Positions 1-13,400 are shown, numbered from the stretch's first letter. The stretch: DNA of 64,000 nt from Lytechinus variegatus (GCF_018143015.1 NC_054741.1:8566683-8630682), one strand, 5' to 3'. Notes: a model not told the origin generated them from the sequence alone. Numbers and translations: made by a program.

Positions 1-550
1 AAAGGCTTTGCAGTAATGCAAGAATGCATTTTTTTACGGAAACATTGTACAGTAATTTACTAATATACATTTATCTGGATAACTTTTTGATGATTCAAAA
101 TGCAGAAATAGAAGCTCAACCTTTATTCAGAATAAATAAACCAATTGTAAGCAAAAATCTCTGAAATAGTGATTAAAATTGAAAATATTGAAATTATTCA
201 AGTATAAGAAACAAGAGTTTATCATCTAGGCAAGACTGTATCAAAGTAGCCTTCCTGCTTGCCAGTTATCAGGAAAGATTTATGATAAAGCTGCCTGTAC
301 GGGAGGTTGTTTTTTGTAATGAATTTCAAATCGATGGGTATGACTGTGTAAAGTGCCTGGAACCTTGTAGTATCCTCCCATGAGTTATTGTATCTAATAA
401 ATGTGAATTGCAAATATTAGTTATGGGTAGGTTGAGACATGCAATAAATGTGACCTTTATGGATAGGTCGATGCCACAGACTGGCTCTGATTCTTATTCT
501 ATCAAGACATTTTAGTCAGTGGTGTTAGGGGGACAGTGGAGCATGCCTTG

Positions 551-728
551 ATATGATTGTAGATCCATGAATTCATTGATTTCTTGACAATTTACTGTGT
601 TCTCCTTTGTTTACAAAGGACATTTTGCTGATTTTCATATTCTGTAGAAAAAAATTATGATACTAATGGATTTCCAAAGAGTTGTGATTGATTGGATCAG
701 TCGTAACTCTTTGTGAGACGGGGCCCTG
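551..728. mobile_element. MITE fragment, right half (GGGCCCGTCTTAC family)
   Basis: The stretch ending gtgattgattggatcagtcg then gagacggggccc matches the right arm of three other copies in this window (42803-43080, 54574-54814, 55375-55655). Only one arm is clear here, so this copy is truncated. Confidence 0.65.
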
Positions 729-887
729 GTTTTGGCAGAAATTCTATCATTAATAAACATTACTGTTTAGCCTAGATTGCAATGCTACACATGTTACATG
801 TAGCTGGTTTAAGAACCTACATTTTTTGCTGTTGTGATGATAGTAATAATGATTCTAAAGATTTTGATAACAATTTGTTCATAACAG

Positions 888-974
888 AGCCATATTGATT
901 GGTGTGGAACAAATAGTGAATATCTCTACTGCTTAACTCATACGGAAACCATCAGAATATTTGATGCTGTTGAG
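888..974 (+). CDS. WDR89: WDR89 exon (first in window)
   Basis: A 29-codon exon, phase 0 at both ends, from acceptor ataacag to donor gtaaat. It encodes SHIDWCGTNSEYLYCLTH and onward to FDAVE, a WD40 blade strand pattern. Confidence 0.8.
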
Positions 975-3900
975 GTAAATATTCATAGAAATTAGAATCT
1001 CAAAAAAAAAAATTTAATTGGTGAAATGAATTTGAATTTGTCAACTTTGTATTTTTGTGCAATTGCTTTTTAATGATTATTGAATATAACTTCCGTCGTA
1101 TAAATATTGTTTAATTTCATGATCACATTTACACACATCACCTCATAATCATTTTATGTTCTCTTAAATTCTGTATTATATTTAGTTCATCCCATTCCTG
1201 GCCTCATTGCCTGAAAAGATAAATAATGATGAATGAATTACTGAAGCTGTTAAAAACTATATTTATTGTAAATGATCAAATTAATTAATTAATTAAAAAT
1301 AAAAATGGTAATAGATTCACAAATAAATGAATACATTGAAATCCATTGAAATTCTATTTGTTCTATTCAAATTGTCTTTATCCCTCTTTCTCTCTCATCA
1401 CATCGTCATTTCTATCAGGCCATGGGATAGACCTTGGTACTTCCATATGCTCTTTTAGGATGATTTTTGTTTTAAATGAGAAACGATAACCTGCAGGACT
1501 GGCCATAGTTAATGGGTTAAAAAGTTCATACTATTGGAGTTTAATATCACTATTCATTTCCATATGTATATGTAATATATGTAATGTCAATCTTGTTAAT
1601 TTTCCTACTCTCTTTCCCAGTCATCAGAAATTACCAAATTTGACTCAGTAAGGGAATCATTAATGGTAAGTAAATGTGTGTAGATTCTACAATTATCAAA
1701 ATAGCCCTGATTTGATAGCATCCAAGAGAACTTAAATGCATTTTAGCCAATGACATATTTATATATGGTATCCCCCCCTCCCTGGAGCCAGAATTTTACA
1801 GAAGAATACAGAGAAAATACTTAAGTATGAACTGTAATAAACTCTTTCTTATTTTTCATTTGCATGTCAGAATTCTCACCATATCCTTGATCTTCCCTTG
1901 CAATGCATGGGGAATGGTTGCAATAATCATGTATTATTTCATTATTTTTTTTAAGAATTATCTTAACTGTTGTTTAATATTGATTATAAAGCATCCTGTA
2001 ATTTTACATCCATGTCTTAAAAAGAGGTCATTTGTTGTATGATCATACCATATAACATCGATGTCTACACATGGAATTTTGCATGCAATTTACCTTAGCA
2101 GATTACTTTTTGTCTCACCTGCGAAGCAAAGTGAAACTATAGGCGCCGCTTTTCCGACGGCGACGGCGGCGGCGTCAACATTAAAATCTTAACCTGAGGT
2201 TAAGTTTTTGAAATGACGTCATAACTTAGAAAGTATATGGACCTAGTTAATAAAACTTGGCCATAAGGTTAATCAAGTATTACTGAACATCCTATTAGAG
2301 TTTCATGTCACATGACCAAGGTCAAAGGTCATTTAGGGTCAATGAACTTAGCCCATGTTGGAGGAATCAACATCGAAATCTTAACCTGAGGTTAAGTTTT
2401 TGAAATGACGTCATAACTTAGAAAGTATATGGACCTAGTTAATAAAACTTGGCCATAAGGTTAATCAAGTATTACTGAACATCCTATTAGAGTTTCATGT
2501 CACATGACCAAGGTCAAAGGTCATTTAGGGTCAATGAACTTAGCCCATGTTGGAGGAATCAACATCGAAATCTTAACCTGAGGTTAAGTTTTTGAAATGT
2601 CATCATAACTTAGAAAATATATGGACCTAGTTCATGAAACTTGGACATAAGGTTAATCAAGTATCACTGAACATCCTGCATGAGTTTCACGTCACATGAC
2701 CAAGGTCAAAGGTCATTTAGGGTCAATGAACTTTGGCCGAATAGGGTATATCTGTTGAATTCCCATCATAACTTTGAAAGTTTATGGATCTGATTCATGA
2801 AACTTGGACATAATAGTAATCAAGCATCACTGAAAATTTTGTGCAAGTTTCAGGTCCCATGATTAAGGTCAAAGGTCATTTAGGGTCAATGAACTTTGGC
2901 CGAATCGGGTATTTGTTGAATTACCATCATAACTTTGAAAATTTATTGGTCTAGTTCATTAAACTTGGACATTAGAGTAATCAAGTATCACTGAACATCC
3001 TGTGCACGTTTCAGGTCACATGACCAAGGTCAAAGGTCAATGAACTTTGGCCGAATCGGGTGTATCTGTTGAATTACCATCATAACTTTGAAAGTTTATG
3101 GATCTGATTCATGAAACTTGTACATAAGAGTAATCAAGTATCACTTAACATCCTGTTTGAGTTTCAGGTCACATGATCAAGGTCAAAGGTCATGTAAGGT
3201 CAATGAACTTTGGCCATGTTGGGGTTTTTTGTTGAATAACCATCATATCTCTGTAAGTTTATTGGTCTAGTTCATAAAAAGTGGACATAAGAGTAACCAT
3301 GTATCACTGAATATCTTGTGCGAGTTAGAGTAGTATTCAAAGTCAGCACTGCTGCTATATTGAACCGCGTGATGCAGGTGAGACGGCCAGAGGCATTCCA
3401 CTTGTTTACACTTGTGGGTGAAACAATACTTCCTCTGAAAGCATTGGGAAAGCATGACTCATTTCTAAGACATCTTCAGCTTACATATTTAATTATTATT
3501 TGTTTGTTTACCTTTACAGGAGGATCTATGTAAGGTGGACTATCTGGTTGATTGTTTCTATCATTCTGGTCTAAAGTCGTTAGTAGTTCTAGGAGGAACA
3601 GTAAGGTAATTTATTGGATCAATTTGTTTGAATTTCTTTATCGTAATTTTTCTTTTTCTGTGTTTACAAATTTTAGTGGACATATATTAGGACGATTCCA
3701 TGCTGTGTCGGGCAGGATGTAATGACATTTTACGTCTTTTTGACATGAAAACGAAAGAATATTTTCTTGATTGATAGTGATCCTTTAGGAGTACTAGAAG
3801 GGGAACAAGACTGAAGACTTAACTTGACTCAGTTACATATATTTTTCAGTTGAAATGAAAAATAGTACCATGTCGTTCGGGACTCAAAAATAACAGAAAA

Positions 3901-5364
3901 AAATTACATATGCATCTTCATGTGGACGAGATCTTCTGTAGAATGAAACTTTTTTTTCTAGTGTTTGAACTTTCCTTAATGATGAGCGTAAAATTATGAA
4001 TCTGACAAACACATCAATCCAACCCAAAAATATGTTAGATAGATGGATGAGGAAAATCTCTACGAACATAAATCACTAATGATTTTAGCATTTTATTTGT
4101 CAGTTTGTGTACATGCATTTGATGTAACAAATGTTGCAATGCTATGATTGATATCCTATAGAAAAGTATAGATTTCAGGTATAATTTATCATAAATTCTG
4201 TTGTTTGTTGGTTACAGCGGTGACTTGCATCTTCTAACTGTTGGGAGAGACAGACTTCATTTTGTACATTCATTGAAAGGAACTCATAAAGGAGTAGTAA
4301 GGTGTCTTCACTGGGATGATCAGGTCAGTATAGGGATTTGAATTTGAATTTGAAAACGTATTTATTAAAAACCACATAGCAATTGGGTGGAATTTACATC
4401 ACATGATACATTACAACAAAAATATACGTATAAAAATCCTAACATCTCCAAATCACGAGCAAAGATTGATAACAAAGGATAGGGAAAGAGCCAGCAGATT
4501 TGCCAGCAGATCGCTTGAGAAGGCTGAAGGCTATACAGATTCACCATGGTAATTATACAGCACAACCATCTATCCTACCCAAACCTGGCCTAGTTATACA
4601 GTGCATCCCACAAAAAACGAAACTGAGATTTATCAATGATTTATCATAACTTCTTCACAAATACAATAGACAAATGACATACCAGTGTAAAGCTTAGAAT
4701 CTCTTTCATCTGATATTACTCAGATTGTTCCTCATTCACGCATGAGTGAGCAAAAACAGTTTGAATAGGGGATACCAAAAAGTCATTTGGCAGGCTGTAG
4801 TTGGGTTTCAAAAAGAAAATCACCTTCTTACAAAGTTCAATATCTGCTCTTTAATTTGATACCTCAATTACAGGAAATGGTCAAGAAATAACAAAGTTCT
4901 GGTTATTTGAAATAAGGCTTGAATTTCAATACTGGTAATTTCATAAAAGGAAGAGGTTTTACAGGCTAGCTCACTCGACAATCCGTTTTGTTGACGATCA
5001 GCCATGCATTAAGTCTTTTGTTAACCATGCGATAGCTTCTGTGGGAAACCGGTGAAAACACGTTTATTTAATGAAATTCTGGAAATACAAGCATTGTTTC
5101 GAGGGAACATAGCTGTCATAGCTTCTAAGCTTGACATTGGTAGGTCATTTGTCTATTGTATTTGTGATTCAGTTATGATAAATCATCGCTTAATCTCGGT
5201 TTCGTTTTTTTGTGGGACGCACTGTACAATCAAGAGGTTTCCGAGTAGCTGAACAATCCTCTACTAATGGGATATAATGTGTATAAAAGTTAGTATAATC
5301 AATTGCAGTCTATGTTATGAGGTAAATGATATATAAATTCATAAAATTGGGGAGACTTCAAAAA

Positions 5365-5397
<33 letters not shown>

Positions 5398-8300
5398 TTA
5401 ATATTTATATAGCGCTTTTCCATGTAAACATGCTCAAAGCGCTTTACAGTATCATATTATAATTATGTTGAATATTCTGCTCTCCAAGTGCTAACAACAT
5501 TAATCAAATGGATATTACAAAGAAAATAAATAGGTCTTTAGTTTGTTTTTGAATAATTGCAGTGAAGGACATGAGCGGATGTTGATAGGGAGATTATTCC
5601 AAATACTGGGACCTGTGAAACCTATGCATTGTTGACCTTTCTTGGAGTTTATTCTTGGGACTTGTAAAAGAAAAGGGTCTGTTCTAGAACGTAATGAATA
5701 TTGACTTTGTTGAACTGGAGAAAAAAGACATGATGAATTTAGTGGTAAATCTGCAATTTGAGTTAAAATGAAATATTGTAGTGCTTCATTGATGTACATC
5801 CAGAGTTCAGAGGCTGGAGGGGGTATATAGAATTCATACAAACATGGTAGAGCTAATTTTAAAAAAAGAACTGATTACAATCATTTGATTGCACAACTTT
5901 AAAATGGATTTATAACAGATGTGTAAGATGTTGTTTATCTCTTAGTGGGACATTTTTTCCATGAATTTTGTAGTCTGATTGGTCAATTTTTTTGTAAGAC
6001 AGACCCACATAATTAATTTGTCAAATGGGTCAGACGGGTAATATGAGCCCTCAGCTGAATTAAAAATTAACAGAATTACAAGACACTAATCAATAGATGT
6101 ATAACTTTGGACATTAAGCTGGTATTCTTGCAGTGCACCCAAATTCAATGCTATACAAGTATTTGTTGCTCATGAAGATTACTGTGTAAATTATCATTCC
6201 TGAAGTGCTTCACACACCGGCCCTTCTATCGTCTGGAGGCATGGGTGAGGGGAGTTAGGTTATGGCATCAATAGCTTTGACCTGATGTTACTGCACTGAG
6301 ATTTAATCATACAATCCATGCATACTCTACATCTTCATTTTCAAGGAGATGTTTTAGGATATATTAAGTCATATTCCATCCTACATGTAAGTGTATTTTT
6401 GGGGAGGGTGTATCAAAACTGTACAGTCAAGGGTTGATAATTATATATATTAGACTCTGTTCTCATTACGCTTTCAAAAACTAGTTTACTGGAAACCGGT
6501 TCAGGAAACCAGTTTGGAAGATCGCTTTGCTAGCATTCCCATTTGATCACACAAAAGTGGTTTTTAACGTCGCTTTACGTAAAGCAATCTTGTTGCTATG
6601 GTTCTCTCAGTGGGGTGGCACATTTCACATGAAATTCAAAATCACACCGTAGGCATTCTACACCTGTCGTGTGGAGTAGCGTGCTCAAAATGTGTGAAGA
6701 GTGGTTGTGTCCTCACTAATGCTAAAACCAGATTACCGAGACGAAGCGATCTTGAAAACTACTTCGCAAGATGGTTTTATGAATCAGTTTGGAAGATCGT
6801 TTCAACCGTTCTCATTACATGTTAAACTAGTTTCAACTATTAAACTAGTTTCCAGTAAACGAGTTTAAGGAAGGTAGTGAGAACGGTGCCTTACATGACT
6901 TGGGATATGTTGATTCATCTGAGTAAGTCTGTATCTGTATTTCATTCTAGACGCAGACATTGATCACAGGGGGAGAAGATTCTGTGGTATCGTCATGGCA
7001 ACCTGATAGGACTGCCAATCAGTCATCAACAAAGAAGAGCACACCAGCACCGACGAGTAGGATTCGGCAAGGAAGGAGAGCAGAGAAGAGAGGCTCACCG
7101 GTCAAGGTAATGATGTACAAAATGTTGTCATTAATGAAGCATTAAATGAGAAGAAAATTGGAACAAAAAACTGAAAGTTTGAGAAAATTCAGACATTGGA
7201 TATGATAAGTTTTTTTCTTGAGAATTACCTCACTTTTCTTGAAAATATTTCAATTTGGCATATTTGACAAGTGTTTTCCTTTAAAAGTGAAGATACGTGA
7301 AAACTATTTTTTAGAAATTTGGGGAGAAAGAAAATAATTGGGAAGATTACATTCTAAATTAATGATAGAAAAGAGTTAAATTGTGAATCTGAAAAAAAAA
7401 ATATTTTTAGAATGACACAATTTAAAATATCTAATTTTATATGAATTAAGTTGTTAAAATTTTCAGTGTATTTGATAACAATATTTTGTTTACTTTATTG
7501 ATGCTGAAAATCTAAGGATGAAATATGTTATCAGTCGTTATATGATCGCATTCTCTGTACTTTATGCATTGTTTTGCATCCCCCTTTGCTCTGTATCAAA
7601 TATGTTATTCTCTGTCTTGTTGACAAATATTTATCCACATATTATTATCACAAAAAATTAGTTTTTATGTATTGTGCCATTTGATTCAATGCAAGTAGAT
7701 AAAGTATTTAGCTTGCCTAGTTTCTTTTTGTTTGTATTTTGTTTAGTTTCAATCTAGTTGGTTTGAAATATCAATGCACCCCACAAAAAATACCAACTCA
7801 TAATCAATGAACAAACATTATTAAGTAAAGGTCATTATCACTGGTATGGTCATTCACTTTCAGTTATGATAGAGACAGAAATTTAATACAATCCAAACCA
7901 TGAACTTCATTGTATTTAATTAAAATCAAAATAAATCATAGACACAATTCTGATGAAGTAGTGCTATGAAATACTAGATTTTGTCTTCAAAATCAAGCAT
8001 TTGTTGTGTAAACTTGTTAGCACATGATATGAATATTGTCTTTGTTATGTGTTTTATTGTTGTTTACTATGAAAGCTATAAAGTGCCAATCAGGTGACTA
8101 GATCTTAGATCATGTCATGTCTACATGCTTTTGAAAAGATGAACAGATGAAAAAGATCTTGGATCTTGTCACGTCTACATCCTTCAGAAGAGATGATGAG
8201 ATGACAAATCTTGAATCCCGTCATGTCTACATCATTTTGAAGAAATGATGAGATGATAATTTCTGAGATATCCTTGTGTCTACATCTTCAACTTGTCATT

Positions 8301-8583
8301 AGATATCATCTAGTCTAAATAATGCAGATACAATGAGATCCTATATCTCGTCATCTGATCTCCTAGACATCTTGGTGGCACTTTGAAGCTTCTATACTCT
8401 ACTGTTCTTGTTCTGCACATATTTTCTTGCTTGCTTATGATTTTTTTCTTTTCTTTTTTTTCTTTTGTTATTTCTCTTTTCCTGTCTGCTACTACCATCT
8501 ATCTGCAGAGCCAACCTGAGAAAATTGCCAAAAGACTGCAGAGGATGAAAATACAGCATGGATCAAAACCATATTCACCCTAA
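888..8583 (+). CDS. WDR89: WD repeat-containing protein 89 (WDR89), C-terminal part, six exons
   Basis: Six exons (888-974, 1621-1665, 3520-3605, 4218-4323, 6951-7106, 8509-8583) join in one frame with GT-AG introns to give 184 codons and a TAA stop. The product holds the last WD40 blades of a beta-propeller: an SHIDWCG...YCLTHTETIRIFDA blade, then LKGTHKGVVRCLHWDD and TLITGGEDSVVSSWQPD, and a basic tail rich in K/R. The order of motifs (I-W-G, YC-TH-E, LGG-GDLHL, H-VR-W, L-TGGED-W-P) follows vertebrate WDR89 as I know it. WDR89 is a poorly characterised propeller protein with no known catalytic activity. The start codon and first blades lie left of the window; no upstream exon is recognisable in 1-887. 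The assignment rests on remembered family sequence, so another WD40 protein is possible but less likely. Confidence 0.8.
1621..1665 (+). CDS. WDR89: WDR89 exon
   Basis: A 15-codon exon (SSEITKFDSVRESLM), phase 0-0, between a pyrimidine-rich acceptor ending tttcccag and donor gtaagt. It is supported by frame continuity and splice sites more than by sequence conservation. Confidence 0.7.
2112..3405 (+). mobile_element. Minisatellite-bearing repetitive element, copy A (in WDR89 intron)
   Basis: About 1.29 kb in the intron before exon 3520. It opens with GTCTCACCTGC and closes with GCAGGTGAGAC (3374-3384), perfect 11-bp inverted repeats, followed by a shared 21-bp tail. Inside are tandem units of about 160-192 bp; 2191-2382 and 2383-2574 are identical 192-bp units. 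Each unit carries AGGTCAAAGGTCA (2319, 2511, 2703, 2866, 3027, 3180). There is no coding capacity, so it is non-autonomous. A second copy lies at 22424-23523. Confidence 0.9.
2191..2574 (+). repeat. Perfect 192-bp tandem duplication
   Basis: Two head-to-tail 192-bp units read identically base for base, while the units downstream are diverged. Copy B of the element has only one of these units, so this is a recent expansion in copy A. Confidence 0.95.
3520..3605 (+). CDS. WDR89: WDR89 exon
   Basis: Acceptor cctttacag, donor gtaatt. It encodes EDLCKVDYLVDCFYHSGLKS then LVVLGGTV and ends two bases into a Ser codon completed by the next exon. An alternative donor five bases earlier (gtaagg) would break the frame. 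Confidence 0.8.
4218..4323 (+). CDS. WDR89: WDR89 exon
   Basis: Starts after ttggttacag and ends at donor gtcagt. It encodes (S)GDLHLLTVGRDRLHFVHS, then LKGTHKGVVRCLHWDDQ, with the GH-like turn and Trp typical of a WD40 blade. Confidence 0.85.
5372..5841 (-). mobile_element. 5'-truncated LINE (non-LTR retrotransposon), 3' end
   Basis: Read on the minus strand, 5841-5515 encodes a 108-codon open frame ending in YSLRSR, then VPRINSKKGQQCIGFTGPSI and WNNLPINIRSCPSL. This is the signature of the extreme C-terminus of CR1/L2-type reverse transcriptases found in many invertebrates. After the stop the element runs into an agcgctatataaat-type 3' end and a (CATA)n microsatellite tail at 5371-5396. 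Only the last part of ORF2 is present, so the copy is dead on arrival. Confidence 0.8.
6455..6890. mobile_element. MITE with about 40-bp inverted ends (in WDR89 intron)
   Basis: The left end reads GTTCTCATTAC...AAACTAGTTTACTGGAAAC. The reverse complement of the right end reads GTTCTCACTACC...AAACTCGTTTACTGGAAAC. Subterminal palindromes (AAACTAGTTT) recur inside. It has no coding capacity and sits just upstream of the exon at 6951. A related fragment is at 34545-34830. Confidence 0.8.
6951..7106 (+). CDS. WDR89: WDR89 exon
   Basis: A 52-codon exon, phase 0-0. It opens with TQTLITGGEDSVVSSWQPD, the closing strands of the final blade, and then becomes basic and Ser/Thr-rich (KKSTPAPTSRIRQGRRAEKR), matching the charged tail of WDR89. 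Confidence 0.85.
8098..8300 (+). repeat. Degenerate tandem repeat, period about 60 bp
   Basis: The phrase 'gtcatgtctacat...gaagagatgatgagatga...atcttg' recurs about four times with divergence, in the last WDR89 intron. Confidence 0.65.
8509..8583 (+). CDS. WDR89: WDR89 terminal exon
   Basis: Acceptor tatctgcag, then 24 codons (SQPEKIAKRLQRMKIQHGSK, then PYSP) and TAA. The basic C-terminal helix continues the tail of the previous exon. The T-rich stretch before it (about 8440-8475) is the polypyrimidine tract, not coding sequence. Confidence 0.75.
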   Translation, partial: SQPEKIAKRLQRMKIQHGSKPYSP

Positions 8584-11500
8584 ACCTGAAATCAAAACAC
8601 ACTAGTTATCGCTCATGTCTCAATGTTTCAATGTTTGGTTCTGTCATTTTTTGGCTGCTCTGTAAATGCGTCTTACATGTATTGTAAATGTTTATTTTTA
8701 AAGGAATGTGCAATATGAAATGACCTTTTTTTTCAGTTTCATTGTCAATTGCTTTTCTGATATTGAATGAAATGTTACTGCACTATCACAATCAGAATCT
8801 CTTCAAATTCTTGATTTTAAACAGTACCTATGAAAATGAAATATCACTTTGTAGAATCTGAAAGGTTGCTTGAGTTTGCCAGATATAACGACTGGCAATG
8901 CATGCAGACTGCTAAGTAGTTAAAATACTTATATCATCCATGAACTTGAGAATGCTAGTGAAAAGGTCCATTCTTTTCAGATCTCACCCCAAAAGGGGAT
9001 ATTTTGTAAATGATGTTAGATTTCAGTGTAAATGTTGGTCATATATGTGGTTTTGTATGAAGTGTTATACAAATGTTTGTACAGTCATACCTTTTAGAGT
9101 GTCTACATAGATGTACATTGTATATGTATACTTGTATTGTATGGATCTGATGTGAGCTGTTTATCCTAAGATTCTAAGTAATCTTGATCAAATATGATTA
9201 TATAGGCTTAGTGTTGATGAATATTAATGGTTGTAATGGATTTATAATCCTTTTCTTTCAGTCTGGCATCATAAGTGTTTCTCAACACTGTTATTCCCAA
9301 TTTAGACAAATTTAATTGCAATAGGGGTCTTTTACTATTGTATTTTGAATTTCTTTTGCATTAAGGAATTCTGGCAGATATTTTTGTGATTTTATTGCAC
9401 TTGAGTATTTTCTTTGAATTGTTTGGCGTAACACATTTGGATATGTTCACGCCTACTATTAACTCACATAACACTATCACTGTGTATCCATATTTTGTTT
9501 AGACTATACTGACCAGTAAATGATCAAAACTGTTTTATTTTCAATTTTTTTATTCCATTTATCACTAGCATTTTATATTATTGGGGGACAAGAATTTATG
9601 GGCAACCCTTTATACCTCTTATTCAGTCAAGTGATACAGAAAGATTGATTATTTTTATTTGTCAACAATACATACAGGGCTGGTCACAATGTTGCTGGAG
9701 TTGTTTTCAGTTCTTCTTAAGTCCTGGACCTAACAAGCCTAAGCCAAGTGTTGTGATAACTGGACAGCCTGTCTAGACCTGGACTAATTAAGACATGATT
9801 CTGATCACTGGACAGCTTATTCTAATTATGCAGATGTCCTGGACCAAAATGGATATAAGACTGTGATATACTGGACAGCATTAGTCCAGGACCAATGGAT
9901 TAAGGGGGTGTGATCATTGAAGATCCTGTCATTCTTCAGAAATCCTAGACCACATGAGCCAATCTGTCGAGTTCATAAGGATCTGGGACCAAATAATCGA
10001 GAGTGAATGTAAAAAACCCTGTTTCTAGTTCAATTTCATGAGAAATGCTGGTAATTACTAACTGGAGAGAAAAATCTGGTCCAATACTTACCATGTGATA
10101 CTGGGTTATTTACCTTTTAAGTTATAGCCTGAGAAGTTGAACATTATTCTAGAGGTATTTTCAATTATTTGACGAGTTTAATCCACTTGAAACATATATA
10201 ATGAATGATAGAGGAAACATTGAATGATATCAAACAAGATTGTTGTCTGCTAGTTTCTTTCATTCAGAAGAAGCCATATAAAATCCTTTTTTTTTTCAAA
10301 AACAAACAAAAAATTACTTCTGATCTTGAATGTTTTTAATGAGGATAAGAAACAAAATACTATAATATTACATGTATTTGTTCTCATTTACTTATTTACA
10401 ATGAATGTATTTTAATTTTCATACCATGTTCTTTGAATTAGCAAAGTTGTTTATTCACATATTGGCTGATTATTTAGGTTGCTTTTGTGATTCCGAATGA
10501 GTCAGATATGATTGAATTTAGCTGATGTAGTCCATTAATCTCAATTAATATTCATTTAACACTTTAAGCTAAGTAGCTATGGCAGCTGTCCTCTTCATTG
10601 CTTCAGCTTAACCGTTTTTGTACAAGTGAGTATTTTAATCAATGTAAGATACACTGATTCATCAGTTTATAATGTGGATTCTGAATATCTAGAACAAAGC
10701 CTTTTAATACTTATTCTCTCATTGATAATACTCTTATATATTAAGCAGGTCTATGTGTTTTCAATTGTGTATACATTCCTTGTGTTTTTGAGGCATTATC
10801 GTATGAAGTCAGTTATCTATTGTAATCAATATGACTGAGTAATACAATTAATGTGGTATATTGATTTGAAGTCTAGTTATATTCTGTATTTTCTAATTTT
10901 AGGAGGCAGGCTGATCCCTCCCTCTCAAAAAAGGTATAAGTTTTAATGACCATGTGGACTGCAAGACAAGAAGCTTATTATTTTTTTGGTACAAAGTGAA
11001 GTATTTATGTTCCTGTGTTATAAAACACGAAGACCATGGTTTGAGCTGGCCCATTTTGGCGGGGGCACTGTCACCTCTAGAATTTGATTCTTATGCAGTG
11101 CTTCCCTTAAAATCATCTTGTATAATGAGTGTCCTTTGTTTTTTCATTAAGGTTCTTACAAAGCATGAGCAGACTCAAAATACATTAAAAATCAAAATTA
11201 ATGATCTTGGTGTCAAGTAGTTGTGAAAATAACGTCCACATCCCACAGGGTTTACAAAAAGAGTCACTTTTTATATGTCGTTTAAGCATTTCTGAAGTTG
11301 AATTGTATTTTTTGTTGTATGAACTGCATCTCCATTGTGAATTTATATGATCAATTGTTTTGTATCACTTACTATGAAAATCAATTTCAATTCATCAATG
11401 CAAAATGCAATCAGTAGGATCAATCAAAATATATGTTTAATCTCTTGCCACTTGTGGATATAAGTTGGAATTTTATTATTGCTGATGCTTTGTTTCAGTG

Positions 11501-11800
11501 TTATTTTGATATATTTTGTGTGTTTTAACTTGATGATATTTGCATTTTCTTTTTTAATTGCGTTAAAAGGATTTGATACGTTCTTATCTGACTAGTGTGT
11601 GATGAATGTTTAAAATCCTAAAAATGGGTCTCCATATTTTACTGTAAAATCATCCTGTTAAATTTTGGATTAATTAAGCTTGTTAATTCTGTTCTTTTTA
11701 TCCATTTTTACTACCATAGTTTCAGGACGCGTTTTATTTGTTTCATCAATAGAGCTAGAACCATAGCAATAAGGATTTAGTAATAAACTTGAAACAGCCA
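8584..11800 (+). other. WDR89 3' untranslated region and flank
   Basis: AT-rich sequence with no recognisable exon. No canonical AATAAA lies close to the stop; the first clear one I see is at 11782-11787, so either the 3' UTR is long or a variant signal is used. It includes the degenerate repeat at 9715-9990. Confidence 0.4.
9715..9990 (+). repeat. Degenerate tandem repeat with 'tcctggacc' and 'ctggacagc' phrases
   Basis: The alternation of gtcctggacc...aag and tgtgat.actggacagc repeats three to four times at roughly 80-bp spacing. It is noncoding. Confidence 0.6.
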
Positions 11801-11899
11801 GGATGTTATTATTTGAATTACATCAAGTATGATAGATTGTTAGATCCTGGACATATTTGATAGTTTTATACAAAATTATTTATATTATCTCGGTCATTA

Positions 11900-13400
11900 T
11901 ACCCCTTTTTATATACTACTCCACCACCATACCTTTTTGCACCCTCCTTTCCCCTACCCCTTCCCTGCCTTCCTTTCCCTTACCCCTTCCCTACCTTCTT
12001 TTCCCTTACCCCTTCCACACCCAAGTTATCATTGAGTGATGTGTGACTAATCTGTGAAAACTTAATTTAATTTAATACCAAAATACATATATTTAATTGT
12101 TGTATTGACAGCAGCATCGAGGTAATTATGTCCATCTTCTATTTCATCTCCTGTCCACTTCTTTGACCTTTCCTTCTTGTCTCCCCTTCTAAGTTCCCTC
12201 TACTCCCATTATTCTCTTCTTTTCTTTTCCCTTCTCTTCTCTCCCCCCCCCCCACTTCCTCTCCACTTGAGTCATAATACCAATTGTGATAAAGCTTCTC
12301 GATAGTACAAACACTTAAATGTTGAATTCCAATTCTGTTTGATCAGTTGATATTCTCAATATCAAAATAGAGCAGCCTGTCATGTTCAAAGGTAGAGGTT
12401 GTCACCTGTTACTCTACAACAACCCCCTCAATTCTTTTCTCCTCCCCTTCCCATCAATTTCCATACACCTCCCTTTTCCCATGATGTTTTTGTTATTATT
12501 GTTATTACACTCTGTGTATTTCAAATGGCTTTGTAATAAACCTCCTTGGGTGTACAATTTCATTTGAAAAATTTCAATTCATAAGTTCCATTTCAATATA
12601 TTTTTTCCAGATTTTCTGTCGAGATCAAAAGATTGTTTTCTCTTTTTTATTTACATTTGGATACTTTTTATACACTATTTCTCTCTATTTTTTAGTAAAT
12701 TCAAACCAAATTTATCTTCACCATCTTTTGGTTTTGTATGGGAATTTCTTGTTGATTTGAAATCATTAGGTCTTCCAGTAAGTAGGAAGATAGCATTTTA
12801 CTGCAAGAAACGGTGAGCAGGAGAGAGTTAAAGCTTGTCTTCAACATTTAGAGGTTGGTGAAAACTTTTCATGGTCATGATCTCCCCTAATCAAGTTATG
12901 TTGTTGTACTTGTTCTCCTTATTGGTTCTTTTTTTCATATCTTACCACCTCGATAAAAAAGCTTTGAATATATTGATGGTTATGTAAGTCAACTACTTCA
13001 TTTGAATCCATTTGTAGTTTGAATCTTTGGTTTGAGCTGTATTATGTTTTTCTTATAGAATCCACTTTCCTATTACGACATGTATTTGTATACATTACAT
13101 GATGAGATGGAATATTTATTGTCATTGAAAAATATGTACAGATGTAAGTATGTTATCTATTTTGATTTTATATATTCATATCACTTATCTAAAGAAACAA
13201 ATATTGATGTATTTGATAGTATATAGAAAATATTATACTTATCCACTTGTATGTATATATATATATATACAAGAAAACCATTGTATCATGTCAATATATA
13301 TATCACATTCAAATGATAAACAGTTTTTTATTTTATTACAGTGCTTTTTAGTTTTATTCTGTTCATTCATCAAAACTTATACACTTGGCCTGTTCCCTTT
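11900..13400. other. Intergenic, pyrimidine-rich tracts
   Basis: C/T-rich runs at about 11920-12020, 12125-12260 and 12420-12480 alternate with AT-rich DNA; a (TA)n stretch lies near 13255-13270. No gene was seen. Confidence 0.6.

Noticed and set aside
5515..5841. Separate host gene on the minus strand
   Set aside because: Sequence and 3' structure are those of a truncated LINE.
6598..6825. 75-codon plus-strand frame
   Set aside because: Contained in a MITE with clear inverted ends.
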